64,000 nt of DNA from Nitratireductor alexandrii (lineage in GTDB: Bacteria > Pseudomonadota > Alphaproteobacteria > Rhizobiales > Rhizobiaceae). Position 1 is the stretch's first letter; the number at the start of each line of letters is the position of its first letter. A model generated the notes under the pieces. The model was given only the letters and a program-made list of their open reading frames with translations. It searched no databases and was not told the DNA's origin. The translations under genes and the position numbers were made by a program. Positions 1-8,655 of the stretch are shown here, piece by piece. The stretch covers positions 372,001 through 436,000 of the forward strand of contig NZ_RBVY01000002.1 in assembly GCF_004000215.1 (NCBI RefSeq), in the 5' to 3' direction.

Positions 1-545
1 CGGGCACCGTGCTCGCCGCGCTGTCGCAATCGCGGCTGGCGCTGGTGCGCTGGGTCGTCGTTGCCTATGTCGAATTGTTTCGCAATACGCCGATCCTGGT
101 TCAACTGATCTGGATTCACTTCGCGCTGCCGGTCTTTACCGGCTGGAACACGACGGCGTTGCAAAGCGGAACGATCGCGATCGCCCTGCAGGCCAGCGCC
201 TATTTCTCCGAGATCGTGCGGGGCGGCATCGAATCCGTCCCCAAGGGGCAGTGGGAGGCCGCCTACGCCCTGGGGCTGCCGGCACGCACGACGTGGGGGC
301 GGGTGATCCTGCCGCCGGCCCTGAAGTCCATGATCCCGGCGCTGGTCAATCTCACGATCAGCTTCTTCAAGGCGACCTCCATCCTGTCGGTGTTGCAGGT
401 CAGCGAACTGATGACGATCACCAACAGGATCAGCAATGCGGTCTACAAGCCGATCGAGCTGTTTACCGCGGCTGCCGTGATCTATTTCGTTCTCGGCTAC
501 ATCCTGAGCCAACTCACCCTGCGTCTCGAACGCGCGGCGAAATGA
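1..545 (+). CDS. Polar amino-acid ABC transporter permease (5' partial)
   Basis: Inner-membrane permease of the HisM/GlnP type, part of the first of two amino-acid importers here. The frame is open from the left edge (first whole codon at base 3), so the N-terminus and first membrane segments are outside the window; the in-frame GTG at base 9 is not a plausible start. The visible part carries the family block ELFRNTPILVQ and the EAA loop (WEAAYALGLPA followed by VILPPA) that docks on the ATPase. It is followed after 12 bases by a second permease. The protein is closely similar along its whole visible length to the permease at 13068-13853. Confidence 0.93.
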   Translation, partial: GTVLAALSQSRLALVRWVVVAYVELFRNTPILVQLIWIHFALPVFTGWNTTALQSGTIAIALQASAYFSEIVRGGIESVPKGQWEAAYALGLPARTTWGRVILPPALKSMIPALVNLTISFFKATSILSVLQVSELMTITNRISNAVYKPIELFTAAAVIYFVLGYILSQLTLRLERAAK

Positions 546-557
546 GCGGAGGGTGTG

Positions 558-1223
558 ATGAATTTTGAAATCCAGCACCTGGTAAACAACTACCCTCTCA
601 TCCTGCAGGGCTTGCTCGTGACGCTGCGCATTTGCGCCGTGTCTCTCGCGATCGGTACGGTCCTGGGGCTTGTCGCCTGTTTCATGAAGCTGGAAGGCCG
701 GGGCTGGCCGTATCGGTTTGCCGTCGCCTATATCGATTTCTTCCGCACCATTCCTGAAGTCGTCCTGATCTTCTGGGTCTATTCCTGCCTGCCGCTGCTG
801 TTTTCCTTTCGCCTGACGGCGGAAGCCAGCGGCATCCTGGCGCTCAGCCTGTTCGCGTCGGCCTATCTGGCTGAGATATTCCGCGCCGGCATCAATTCCG
901 CTAGTCGCGGGCAGGTGCAGGCCGCCTTGGCGCTCGGCATTCCGGTCCGAGTCATCTGGATGCGCATCATCATGCCGCCGGCCATTCGCCGCATGATGCC
1001 GGCGCTGGTCAGCTTTCTCTCCGAACTGATCAAGGCAACCAGCCTGCTTTCGGCGATCGGCGTTGCGGAAATGGCCTACCAGGCGTCGGTCCTGGGCTCC
1101 AAGACCTTCGCTTATGTCGAATTTCTGTCCGCGATCGCGGTTTTGTACTTCGTGACGATTTTCCCGCTGAGCCTTTATGTGCGCCGCGCCAACCAGAAAC
1201 TCGCGGGCAAGGCGGGACACTAA
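558..1223 (+). CDS. Polar amino-acid ABC transporter permease
   Basis: Second membrane subunit of the first polar amino-acid importer, about 221 residues with hydrophobic segments and an EAA-like loop (AALALGIPV, then [11 protein letters not shown]). ATG at 558 is chosen over the GTG at 555 because the GGAGGG at 548-553 leaves only one base before the GTG. The stop TAA overlaps the ATG of the ATPase gene by one base, so translation is probably coupled. It is the counterpart of 13856-14521; both share blocks such as [21 protein letters not shown]. Confidence 0.92.
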   Translation: MNFEIQHLVNNYPLILQGLLVTLRICAVSLAIGTVLGLVACFMKLEGRGWPYRFAVAYIDFFRTIPEVVLIFWVYSCLPLLFSFRLTAEASGILALSLFASAYLAEIFRAGINSASRGQVQAALALGIPVRVIWMRIIMPPAIRRMMPALVSFLSELIKATSLLSAIGVAEMAYQASVLGSKTFAYVEFLSAIAVLYFVTIFPLSLYVRRANQKLAGKAGH

Positions 1224-1999
1224 TGATGGAAGGAAGCCGAGTGGAAACCAGCAGCGCCGCGGCCGAAACGCCCGTCGTCATCAGCGTCGAGAACATCCGC
1301 AAGAGCTACGGCTCGTTCGAGGTCCTGCGCGGGATTTCGACGGAAATCCGCGAGAAGGACGTGACCTGCATCGTCGGCCCCTCCGGCGGCGGCAAATCGA
1401 CCTTCATTCGCACCTTGAACGGTCTGGAGCCGATCAACGAGGGCCGCATCCGGATCCTGGACTACACGCTTCCGGGCCGACGTAAGGAGACCGAGCAGTT
1501 GCGCCGTTCCGTCGGCATGGTGTTTCAGAGCTTCAATCTGTTCATGCATTTGACGGTGCGCGAAAACATCACGCTCGGTCCGACCGCGGCGCTGAAGGTT
1601 TCGCGCGACGAAGCCAACGCGCGGGCCGAAAGACTGCTCGACCGGGTGGGGATCGGCAATCAGGTCGACAAATATCCCGGCCAGCTCTCCGGCGGCCAGC
1701 AACAGCGCGTCGCCATCGCCCGGGCCCTGGCGATGGAGCCGAAAATCATGCTCTTCGACGAGCCGACCTCGGCGCTCGACCCCGAAATGGTCAAGGAGGT
1801 GCTCGAGGTGATCCGCGACCTGGCCGCCAGCGGCATGACCATGCTCGTCGTGACCCACGAAATGGGATTCGCGCGTGAAGTCGCCCACCGGGTCTTTTTC
1901 ATGGCCGACGGCGTCCTGTCCGTCGACGCCGATCCAGAAACGTTTTTCGCCTCTCCCAAGGATGAGCGGCACGCGGCCTTTCTGTCGAAGGTTCTTTAG
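1223..1999 (+). CDS. Polar amino-acid ABC transporter ATP-binding protein
   Basis: ATPase of the importer, 258 residues from the first ATG. Walker [10 protein letters not shown] is at residues 52-60, the Q-loop glutamine at 102, the signature LSGGQ at 155-159, Walker B IMLFDEP at 175-181 and the switch histidine at 212, so it should be active. The first ATG overlaps the stop of the upstream permease; a GTG at 1241 has the better Shine-Dalgarno (GGAAG) and would remove six residues. It belongs to the GlnQ/HisP family. A 77-base gap separates it from the binding protein gene. Confidence 0.94.
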   Translation: MMEGSRVETSSAAAETPVVISVENIRKSYGSFEVLRGISTEIREKDVTCIVGPSGGGKSTFIRTLNGLEPINEGRIRILDYTLPGRRKETEQLRRSVGMVFQSFNLFMHLTVRENITLGPTAALKVSRDEANARAERLLDRVGIGNQVDKYPGQLSGGQQQRVAIARALAMEPKIMLFDEPTSALDPEMVKEVLEVIRDLAASGMTMLVVTHEMGFAREVAHRVFFMADGVLSVDADPETFFASPKDERHAAFLSKVL

Positions 2000-2076
2000 C
2001 CGGGCGCCGCCTACGGGCGGTTCCGGCGATTGTGGACGTCAAACATATCAGCTCACGGTAAAAGGGAGAAAACACC

Positions 2077-2859
2077 ATGAGACAGACCTTTAGCCTCGTC
2101 ACGGCGGCGGCAGCGGCGTTGCTTTGCGCAACCGCCGCCTTCGCCGCGGACGACAAGATCCAGAAGATCGTCGACAACGGCACCTTGCGCGTGTGTCATG
2201 CCGAAGCGGCACCCTGGGGCGTCAAGGATCCGGCGAGCGGCGAATGGGTCGGCTCCGACATTCGCGCCGCCGCCCATCTCGCCGAGACGATGGGTGTCGG
2301 GATCGAGCATGTCGATGCGACCTGGGCCACGCTGATCCCGTCGCTGGAAGCCGACAAATGCGATATCGCGATGGCGCCCATCTTCCGTTCGGCCGAACGC
2401 GCGATGCGCGTGCTGTTCACCGAACCGACCGGTTACGAAACCATGGGCGTGGCCGTACGCGGCGATTCCGGCATTGCGAGCTATGCCGACCTGGATCAGG
2501 CCGACAAGACGGTGGCGGTGATCTCCGGTTCGGCCGACGAAGCCTTTGCGAGCCGGTTTTTCAAGAACGCCAAGATCCAGGCGCTGGTGACCGACAAGAT
2601 TTCCACATTGGGAATCGAGGCAGCCAGCCGTCGCGTCGATGCTTTCCTGACCGACACGTCCACGCTGCGCTCGGTCGTCGGCGCCAATGAGGCGATGAAC
2701 CTGACCATTATCGAGCCCGACAATCCGCTCAATCCGCAAGGATATTCCTACGCCCTGCCGATGGGCGAATACGGCTTCCAGCAATTGGTGAACATCTGGC
2801 AGATCAACACCGACCAGCAGGGCCTGAAGCAGAAATGGCACGACGAATTCGCCCAGTGA
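2077..2859 (+). CDS. Polar amino-acid ABC transporter periplasmic substrate-binding protein
   Basis: Family 3 (SBP_bac_3) solute-binding protein, 260 residues. Residues 1-23 form a signal peptide ending AAFA before ADDK. The ATG follows an AAGGGAGAA Shine-Dalgarno. The core block EHVDATWATLIPSLEA is nearly identical to that of the paralogue at 15353-16135, so the two importers probably bind related ligands. No ligand can be named from sequence. A perfect 11-bp hairpin follows the gene (2883-2921), which may stabilise its message or reduce read-through into the catabolic genes. Confidence 0.93.
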   Translation: MRQTFSLVTAAAAALLCATAAFAADDKIQKIVDNGTLRVCHAEAAPWGVKDPASGEWVGSDIRAAAHLAETMGVGIEHVDATWATLIPSLEADKCDIAMAPIFRSAERAMRVLFTEPTGYETMGVAVRGDSGIASYADLDQADKTVAVISGSADEAFASRFFKNAKIQALVTDKISTLGIEAASRRVDAFLTDTSTLRSVVGANEAMNLTIIEPDNPLNPQGYSYALPMGEYGFQQLVNIWQINTDQQGLKQKWHDEFAQ

Positions 2860-2882
2860 GCGCGTCGACGTCCTGAAAGCCG

Positions 2883-2921
2883 GATGGCCCGACTGGCTCG
2901 CCGCTGGCAGGTCGGGCCATC
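2883..2921 (+). terminator. Hairpin downstream of first binding-protein gene
   Basis: Perfect inverted repeat GATGGCCCGAC (2883-2893) / GTCGGGCCATC (2911-2921) with a 17-base loop. No T-run follows, so it may act as an mRNA-stabilising or partial attenuating hairpin, not a full terminator. The paralogous cluster has a stronger hairpin at the same place (16148-16187). Confidence 0.55.
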
Positions 2922-2955
2922 CCCTCGAAACCGCATAATATGAGAGATTTTACCA

Positions 2956-3798
2956 ATGAGGCTGCTGCGCTTTGGCCCGCAGGGCGAGGAACGCCCCGGA
3001 CTGCTCGACAATGACGGCCAACTTCGCGACCTGTCCGGGGTCGTCGCCGACATTGCCGGCGAAACCCTGTTGCCCGACACGCTGGCCCGGATAGCTGAGA
3101 TCGCCGACGGCGGGGCACTGCCGGTGGTCGCGGGCAATCCGCGGTTGGGGCCCTGTGTCGGTGGGGTGGGCAAGATGGTGTGCATCGGCTTGAACTATTC
3201 CGACCATGCCGCCGAATCCGGCATGGCCATTCCCGACGAGCCGATCCTGTTCATGAAGGCGACCAGCGCCATTGTCGGTCCGAACGACGATGTCGTGCTG
3301 CCCCAGGGCTCGCTCAAATCCGACTGGGAGGTCGAGCTCGGCGTGGTGATCGGCCGTCCGGCCAAATCGGTGCCGCTGCAAAGCGCGCTTGACCACGTCG
3401 CCGGCTATTGCGTCGTTAACGATCTGTCCGAGCGCGCCTTCCAGATCGAGCGCGGCGGACAATGGGTCAAGGGCAAGAGTGCCGACACGTTCGGTCCGCT
3501 CGGCCCCTGGTTGGTGACCGCAGACGAGGTCGGCGATCCCCAGGCTCTGCCGATGTGGCTCGAACTGAACGGCGAACGGGTTCAGGACGGCAGCACCGCG
3601 ACGATGATTTTCGGCGTGGCCGAACTGGTCAGCTATGTCAGCCAGTTCATGAGCTTGCAGCCGGGCGATGTCATTTCCACCGGCACGCCGCCGGGCGTCG
3701 GCCTCGGGATGACGCCGCAACGCTTCCTGCGCGGCGGCGACGTGATGCGGCTGGGCATCGAGGGGCTCGGCGAACAGCGACAGCGTGTCACGGCCTGA
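2956..3798 (+). CDS. FAH family hydrolase
   Basis: Fumarylacetoacetate-hydrolase family enzyme, 280 residues, cytoplasmic. Metal-ligand blocks are present: two glutamates in DWEVELGVVIG and the aspartate in VVNDLSERAF, followed by KGKSADTFGPLGPW and STGTPPGVG. The family cleaves C-C bonds of 1,3-diketo acids, as in 2,4-diketo-3-deoxy sugar-acid hydrolases, and this sequence has the LNYSDHA start of that subgroup. It lies directly after the transporter genes and is a paralogue of 18114-18959. The exact substrate is unknown. Confidence 0.9.
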   Translation: MRLLRFGPQGEERPGLLDNDGQLRDLSGVVADIAGETLLPDTLARIAEIADGGALPVVAGNPRLGPCVGGVGKMVCIGLNYSDHAAESGMAIPDEPILFMKATSAIVGPNDDVVLPQGSLKSDWEVELGVVIGRPAKSVPLQSALDHVAGYCVVNDLSERAFQIERGGQWVKGKSADTFGPLGPWLVTADEVGDPQALPMWLELNGERVQDGSTATMIFGVAELVSYVSQFMSLQPGDVISTGTPPGVGLGMTPQRFLRGGDVMRLGIEGLGEQRQRVTA

Positions 3799-3841
3799 CC
3801 GTCGCGACATTGTTCAACCAACACACACAGGATCGAGAACC

Positions 3842-4207
3842 GTGATTACACGTTATCCTTTGGAAACCCCTTTGCCCATTTCCGGCGCCGTGCGGGCCGG
3901 TGACTTCGTCTTCGCCTCGGGGCAGGCCGCCCTCGACAAGGACGGTTACGTGCTGGACGGAGGCATCGTCCCGCAGACGCGTTTGACGCTCGATCGTCTG
4001 CTGGCGTCGCTGAAGGATGCCGGGTGCACGGCCGAAGACATCGTCAAGGTCACGGTCTGGCTCGACGACGCACGCGATTTCGGCGCTTTCAACAAGGTCT
4101 ACGCTGAATATTTCAAGGATGCGCCGCCGGCGCGCTCGACGTTGGTTTCCCCGTTGGTCGTGGACGCCAAGGTCGAGATCGAGGCGATCGCCTACAAGCC
4201 GCTTTGA
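3842..4207 (+). CDS. RidA family protein (reactive imine/enamine deaminase)
   Basis: YjgF/YER057c/UK114 family, 121 residues. RidA proteins hydrolyse enamine/imine intermediates released by PLP or flavin enzymes acting on amino acids. The start is the GTG at 3842: it aligns with the paralogue at 16212, and any further upstream start would overlap the FAH gene. The C-terminal block PPARSTLVSPLVVDAKVEIE includes the family arginine and glutamate. Its place after an amino-acid importer suggests a role in catabolism of the imported amine. Confidence 0.9.
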   Translation: MITRYPLETPLPISGAVRAGDFVFASGQAALDKDGYVLDGGIVPQTRLTLDRLLASLKDAGCTAEDIVKVTVWLDDARDFGAFNKVYAEYFKDAPPARSTLVSPLVVDAKVEIEAIAYKPL

Positions 4208-4359
4208 GCGCCGCCCGGTATCGCCGGGTGGAAAAGGCCACGTCGACGGCGTCGTTCGCCGCGCGCGTTCTGCCGCCGCCGCTGGCGGACGCCGGAGTTT
4301 TCGGGCCTTTCCGTCTCGGGCCGGTCGACTTCCTGGTGCTGGGTTTTGGTGCGAACTGC

Positions 4360-4388
4360 TTGACTATACGTACATTTATCGTTAAAGT
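4360..4388 (+). promoter_or_regulatory. Candidate promoter with LacI-type operator
   Basis: TTGACT (4360-4365), a 17-base spacer and TAAAGT (4383-4388) resemble a sigma-70 promoter for the downstream DUF3830-like/LacI genes. Overlapping it is TTTATCGTTAAA (4375-4386), a near-perfect palindrome with the central CG typical of LacI-family operators. The LacI-type gene at 4971 would be the obvious ligand. This is inference from sequence shape only. Confidence 0.45.
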
Positions 4389-4430
4389 TACAAGCTAGAT
4401 GAAGATGTCGCGATTTTACGGGGATCACAT

Positions 4431-4937
4431 ATGACAATCACGGGTAGCGATCGTCCGACGCATGTGCGCATCGGTCTTTCCGGAGTGGATTTGTCCATCC
4501 GGCTCAGGCTGCGCTGGGACTCTGCGCCGGCGACCTGCAAGGCCGTGCTCGACCTGCTGCCAGTCCGGCATCAGGTATGGCACGCCAAATACGCCAACAA
4601 CGAAATCTATACGCTGTGCAAGATGCCGGACCCCGTTCCGGCCGCCGAAAGCCTGTCGGTATATCCCTCGCGCGGCGACCTGGTGTACTTGCCGCTTCCG
4701 CAAGGCGTGCCTCTGCCACCGGGGATCCCGGGCGTCGCCGACGGCGAGCTGGCGCTCGACCTGGCCTATTTCTACGAATCCGGAAACAGTCTTCTGTCGG
4801 GGCCGCACGGACCGATTCCCGGCACGATCATCGCCACGGCCGAAAAGCTTGACGACATCGACGCCATGGCCGCCGCGTGCCGGGACGTGTGGTTCAAGGG
4901 CGCCGCCGGCAGGCAGATGTGGATCGAGGCCGGGTGA
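4431..4937 (+). CDS. DUF3830-like protein, cyclophilin-like fold
   Basis: 168 residues, no signal peptide. It looks like the DUF3830 / cyclophilin-like barrel proteins often found in amino-acid or amide catabolic operons; their biochemical role is not known to me. ATG at 4431 follows GGGGA with good spacing. The gene starts a new transcription unit after a 223-base gap and lies directly upstream of the LacI regulator. The family assignment is by resemblance (FYESGNSLLSGPHGPIPGT region) and should be checked by a profile search. Confidence 0.65.
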   Translation: MTITGSDRPTHVRIGLSGVDLSIRLRLRWDSAPATCKAVLDLLPVRHQVWHAKYANNEIYTLCKMPDPVPAAESLSVYPSRGDLVYLPLPQGVPLPPGIPGVADGELALDLAYFYESGNSLLSGPHGPIPGTIIATAEKLDDIDAMAAACRDVWFKGAAGRQMWIEAG

Positions 4938-4970
4938 CCGGTCCGCAGGAGAGGGCGTGAAGGCGCTGTC

Positions 4971-5993
4971 ATGAGCAAGAAGAAGCTGACCATGAAGGAG
5001 ATCGCGGCGGCCGTGGACGTCTCGGTGATGACCGTGTCCAACGTCATCAACGGTCGCGATCACTTGGTCGGTGAGGAAACCAGGCGGCGTGTCAAGGCGG
5101 CGATCGACGAACTCGGCTACCGGCCAAGCGCCACCGCGCGCGCCCTGCGGTCCTCGCGTATGTTCTCGATCGGCTTCATCGTGCTTTACGACGAGCGCAA
5201 ATTCCTTGGCGATCCGTTCATTGCCGCGCTGGCGGACGGATTGTGCGCCCAGTTGGCGGAGCAGGGCTATTCGCTGACCATACAGGGCGTGTTCACGGAC
5301 GAACTGAGCGAAGCCAAGGCGTTTCGCCGCATGGAGACCGACGGGCTGTGCCTGCTTTTGTCGGGCAGCCAGCCGACGAAATACAATCTGCGCGAACTTC
5401 TGAAGAGCCTGCGTCAGCCAATCGTTCTGTTCCAGGAGGGCGTCCAGCGCGCCGAGCCGGACATCTGTTCGATCCGCCAGGACGATCGCGGCGGCGGCCG
5501 CCTGCTGGCCGAACACGTGGTCTCGCGCGGTGCCCGGTCGGTGCTGGTGGTCGTACCGCAGGTCGAGTGGCCGGCGATCAGCGAGCGTGTCGGCGGCGTC
5601 AGGGAAGCGCTCCATTCGAGACCGGACGTGGAGATGCGCGTGCTGGTGTCGGAAAGCGAAAAGGACGCCGACGTGCAGGTGGCGCTGGCCAATTACCTCG
5701 ACCAGGGCGGCAAGCCGAACGCCATTCTGGCCGCAAACGACCAGATGGCGATAGCTGCCCACACCGTGCTGGAACAGCGCGGCCTGACACTGCCGGATCA
5801 GATCATGCTGACCGGGTTCAACCGGTTCAATTTCTGGCGCTATTTCTCTCCCAAGGTGACGACCGTCATCTCTCCTGCCGAGCAACTGGGCCGCACGGCC
5901 GCGACCGCATTGACCCGCCGCATCGACGACGGCGAGTTCGAGGACCGCGACATCGTGCTGCCGGTGGAGCTGGTTCAGGGCCAAACAACCTAA
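4971..5993 (+). CDS. LacI family transcriptional regulator
   Basis: 340 residues. The N-terminal helix-turn-helix (MKEIAAAVDVSVMTVSNVIN) and hinge (GYRPSATARALRS) are classic LacI, followed by a periplasmic-binding-protein-like effector domain to the C-terminus. It sits in the middle of cluster 1 between the DUF3830-like gene and the aldolase, so it probably controls these genes in response to their substrate. A palindromic candidate operator lies at 4375-4386. The ligand is unknown. Confidence 0.93.
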   Translation: MSKKKLTMKEIAAAVDVSVMTVSNVINGRDHLVGEETRRRVKAAIDELGYRPSATARALRSSRMFSIGFIVLYDERKFLGDPFIAALADGLCAQLAEQGYSLTIQGVFTDELSEAKAFRRMETDGLCLLLSGSQPTKYNLRELLKSLRQPIVLFQEGVQRAEPDICSIRQDDRGGGRLLAEHVVSRGARSVLVVVPQVEWPAISERVGGVREALHSRPDVEMRVLVSESEKDADVQVALANYLDQGGKPNAILAANDQMAIAAHTVLEQRGLTLPDQIMLTGFNRFNFWRYFSPKVTTVISPAEQLGRTAATALTRRIDDGEFEDRDIVLPVELVQGQTT

Positions 5994-6041
5994 ACACGCG
6001 CCGTATTGCGGTTCGACCGCGCGGCTTAGATCGAAAGGCTG

Positions 6042-6968
6042 GTGAAAACTGTGTCGAGAACGAATTTCAAGGGTGTCTACCCGATGGCCTACACCTTCTT
6101 CGACGAGGATGGTGAGCTCGACCTTGCCGCGCTGCGCGCGCAGATCGAGGCCCTGATCGGCTGGAACGCGGACGGGATCACCATCTTGGGACTGGCCGGC
6201 GAGGTGCACAAACTTTCGGCCGGCGAGCGCGCGCGTGTTGTCGAATGCGCAGGCGAGACGATCGCCGGGCGCGTACCGCTGGCCGTGACGGTTGCCGAGC
6301 GGACGGCACGCGACCAGATCGCGTTCGGTCGGCTGGCCAAGCAGTGCGGGGCAAGTTGGCTGATCTTGCAGCCGGCAGCTGTGCGCGATGTTTCCGAAAC
6401 CGAGCATATGCGGTTTTTCGGTACGGTCGCCGACGGCATCGACCTGCCGCTTGGCATCCAGATCGCGCCGGAATATCTCGGGCAGGGCTTTTCGGTCGCG
6501 AGCCTTGTCGAAATGCAGGCCCAGCACCCGAATCTAACGATGATGAAGACGGAAATGTCGGCACTGGGTGTCGGCGATTTCATCACCCGCACCGAGGGGG
6601 CGTTCGACGTCTTCAACGGTCAGGCCGGCGTCGGCATGATCGACTGCATCGAGGCCGGCTGCGCCGGTTTCATCCCCGGAGCCGAGACCGGCGACATCTC
6701 TTCGCGAATCTACCGTCTCTACATGTCGGGTAACGAAGGCGACAAGGCGCGCGCCGTCGCGCTTTACAAGCAGGTGCTGCCACTGTGGCACATGATCATG
6801 GAATCGATCGATACGCTGCTGGTCTACGGCAAGCCCCTGATCGCGGAGCGTGTAAGCGCGTTGAGTGGAAAAAGCCGTGCGCCGCACAGCATGGCAAGCG
6901 CTTTCGGGCGCGAACGGGTCCGTGCCTGGGCGCAGACCGTGCTGGCACAAGCGGGACAAGCGGCATGA
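6042..6968 (+). CDS. DapA/dihydrodipicolinate synthase family aldolase or lyase
   Basis: 308-residue class I aldolase-superfamily TIM barrel. The Schiff-base lysine appears as K169 in LTMMKTE. Other DapA pocket residues differ: the GTTGE motif is GLAGE (51-54 region) and the tyrosine of the YNVP motif aligns with Q140 in GIQIAP. It is therefore not a lysine-biosynthetic DapA; a retro-aldolase or dehydratase acting on a 2-keto acid is more likely. GTG at 6042 follows GAAAGG. Its stop overlaps the ATG of the amidohydrolase (ATGA), indicating coupling. Confidence 0.85.
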   Translation: MKTVSRTNFKGVYPMAYTFFDEDGELDLAALRAQIEALIGWNADGITILGLAGEVHKLSAGERARVVECAGETIAGRVPLAVTVAERTARDQIAFGRLAKQCGASWLILQPAAVRDVSETEHMRFFGTVADGIDLPLGIQIAPEYLGQGFSVASLVEMQAQHPNLTMMKTEMSALGVGDFITRTEGAFDVFNGQAGVGMIDCIEAGCAGFIPGAETGDISSRIYRLYMSGNEGDKARAVALYKQVLPLWHMIMESIDTLLVYGKPLIAERVSALSGKSRAPHSMASAFGRERVRAWAQTVLAQAGQAA

Positions 6969-7828
6969 CTACCAAGCGCCCCCTCTACGACTGCCACGTC
7001 AATGTATGGGACCCCGAGCAGTATCTGCCGGTCTACCACGAGCAGTTGGCTCGCGTGCGGCCGGGCGGCCTTCCGCCGGCCAGCGACGCCGATACGCTGG
7101 CGCGCGAACTGGCGCGTTTCGAGCGCGTCATCGTGTTCAGTCCGCAATATGGCGACAGTATCGGCATCCAGGGCGCGGAGGAAACCACCGCCGCCGCGGT
7201 CGCGAAATATCCCGAAAAATTTGTCGGTTTCGCCTATGTCGATCCGCGCCGCCCGGACTATATGGAACGGCTCCGGCACTCGGTCGAGCAGCTCAAGTTC
7301 AAGGGGGTCAAGTTCGGCCCGATCTACAACGGCGTCGGGCTCGACGACCCGCGCATGCAGCCGGTCTATGCATATTGCCAGGCCAATGACGTGCCGCTGA
7401 CGCTGCACATGGGCACGACCTTTCCGCCGAAATCCCGTATCGAGTTCGGGCGCCCGCTGCATGTCGACCCTGTCGCGCTCGCCTATCCCGACCTCAAGAT
7501 CATCATGGCGCATATGGGCCATCCCTGGACGGCCGAGGCGGCGGTGATCGTACGCAAGAACCCGAACGTCTACGGCGAAATCACCGGCCTGTGCTACAGG
7601 CCGTGGATTCTGCAGAAATGCCTGGCCGAGATCCAAGACTATTCGATCGCCGACAAGGTGTTTTTTGGCACGGATTTCCCGTTCTCGACCTTCGACGAGG
7701 CGGTCGACGGGCTGTTGGTCTGTTCGCAGGATCACGACAGCCCGCGCGTGCCGCCAGTCAGTGCCGAGGTCATCGACACGATCCTGTACAGCAACCCGTT
7801 CGAAAAATGGTGGCACGCCCCCATTTGA
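6965..7828 (+). CDS. Amidohydrolase family protein (amidohydrolase_2 type)
   Basis: 287-residue TIM-barrel metal-dependent hydrolase or decarboxylase of the PF04909 type. The N-terminal motif reads DCHVN where DxHxH is usual, so the second metal histidine is replaced by asparagine. LHMG, AHMGHPW and FFGTDFPF give the other active-site blocks. The family includes lactone hydrolases of sugar-acid pathways (such as fuconolactonase) and decarboxylases. ATG at 6965 overlaps the upstream stop as ATGA; a longer upstream start would run inside the aldolase gene. Confidence 0.88.
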   Translation: MTTKRPLYDCHVNVWDPEQYLPVYHEQLARVRPGGLPPASDADTLARELARFERVIVFSPQYGDSIGIQGAEETTAAAVAKYPEKFVGFAYVDPRRPDYMERLRHSVEQLKFKGVKFGPIYNGVGLDDPRMQPVYAYCQANDVPLTLHMGTTFPPKSRIEFGRPLHVDPVALAYPDLKIIMAHMGHPWTAEAAVIVRKNPNVYGEITGLCYRPWILQKCLAEIQDYSIADKVFFGTDFPFSTFDEAVDGLLVCSQDHDSPRVPPVSAEVIDTILYSNPFEKWWHAPI

Positions 7829-7875
7829 ACCCGTCGCGGACGAGCCTTGCCGCACAAGTATTTATGGAGATGACG

Positions 7876-8625
7876 ATGGTCGAATACGACTTCACCGGAC
7901 AGAGCGTGGTCATCACCGGCGGGGCCGGTGGCATCGGGCTCGAACTCGCGCGGCGCTTCCACGCCGCCGGCGCGTGGGTCTGTCTGTGGGACAACAACCA
8001 CGAGCGCGTGCACCGGGCGGCCGAGGGGATCGGGACAGACAGGGTCAGCGCGTCGGCGCTCGATATCACAGCCAAGCCTGAGATCGAGGCGGCCGTGGCG
8101 GGCCTGCTGGCGCAAACCGGACGTGTCGACGTTTTGGTTAATTCGGCCGGCATCACCGGTCCCAACGACACCGTCGCCCAATACGACGCCGACGCCTGGC
8201 GGCGGGTGATCGACGTCAATCTGAACGGCACGTTTCTGTGCTGCCAGGCGGTTTTGCCGGCCATGCAGAAGGCCGATTACGGCCGGATTGTCAACATCGC
8301 CTCGATTGCCGGCAAGGAAGGCAATCCCAACGCGGCCGCCTACAGCGCCTCGAAGGCCGGCGTTCTGGGCCTGACCAAGTCACTCGGCAAGGAACTGGCC
8401 GGCACCGGGATACGCGTCAACGCCGTCACGCCGGCGGTCATCAAGACGGAAATCTTCGACCAGATGACGCAGCAGCACATCGACTACATGTTGTCGAAAG
8501 TGCCGATGGGCCGCTTCGGCACCGTCGAGGAAGCAGCCAAGATGTGTCTGTGGCTCTCCTCCGGCGACTGCTCCTTCAGCACCGGAGCGGTCTTCGACAT
8601 CTCGGGCGGTCGCGCCACCTATTGA
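7876..8625 (+). CDS. SDR family NAD(P)-dependent oxidoreductase
   Basis: Classical short-chain dehydrogenase, about 249 residues. The cofactor motif is TGGAGGIG, followed by NSAG, the catalytic serine in NIASIAG and the YSASK tyrosine/lysine pair. Three in-frame ATGs exist (7864, 7870, 7876); 7876 is preferred because GGAG at 7866-7869 is well spaced for it. It is the last plus-strand gene of cluster 1 and converges with the minus-strand gene ending at 8656. It probably oxidises a hydroxyl group of the cluster's substrate. Confidence 0.9.
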   Translation: MVEYDFTGQSVVITGGAGGIGLELARRFHAAGAWVCLWDNNHERVHRAAEGIGTDRVSASALDITAKPEIEAAVAGLLAQTGRVDVLVNSAGITGPNDTVAQYDADAWRRVIDVNLNGTFLCCQAVLPAMQKADYGRIVNIASIAGKEGNPNAAAYSASKAGVLGLTKSLGKELAGTGIRVNAVTPAVIKTEIFDQMTQQHIDYMLSKVPMGRFGTVEEAAKMCLWLSSGDCSFSTGAVFDISGGRATY

Positions 8626-8655
8626 GTGGGGCTCCTCCTGGGGTGCCTGCCGCGC

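Noticed and set aside
4425-6527. Long minus-strand open frame opposite the DUF3830-like, LacI and aldolase genes
   Set aside because: It is antisense to three genes with clear family motifs; its residues show no domain and it is explained by high GC content.
6042-6968. Dihydrodipicolinate synthase for lysine biosynthesis
   Set aside because: The threonine pair and the catalytic tyrosine of DapA are missing and the gene is in a LacI-linked catabolic cluster.
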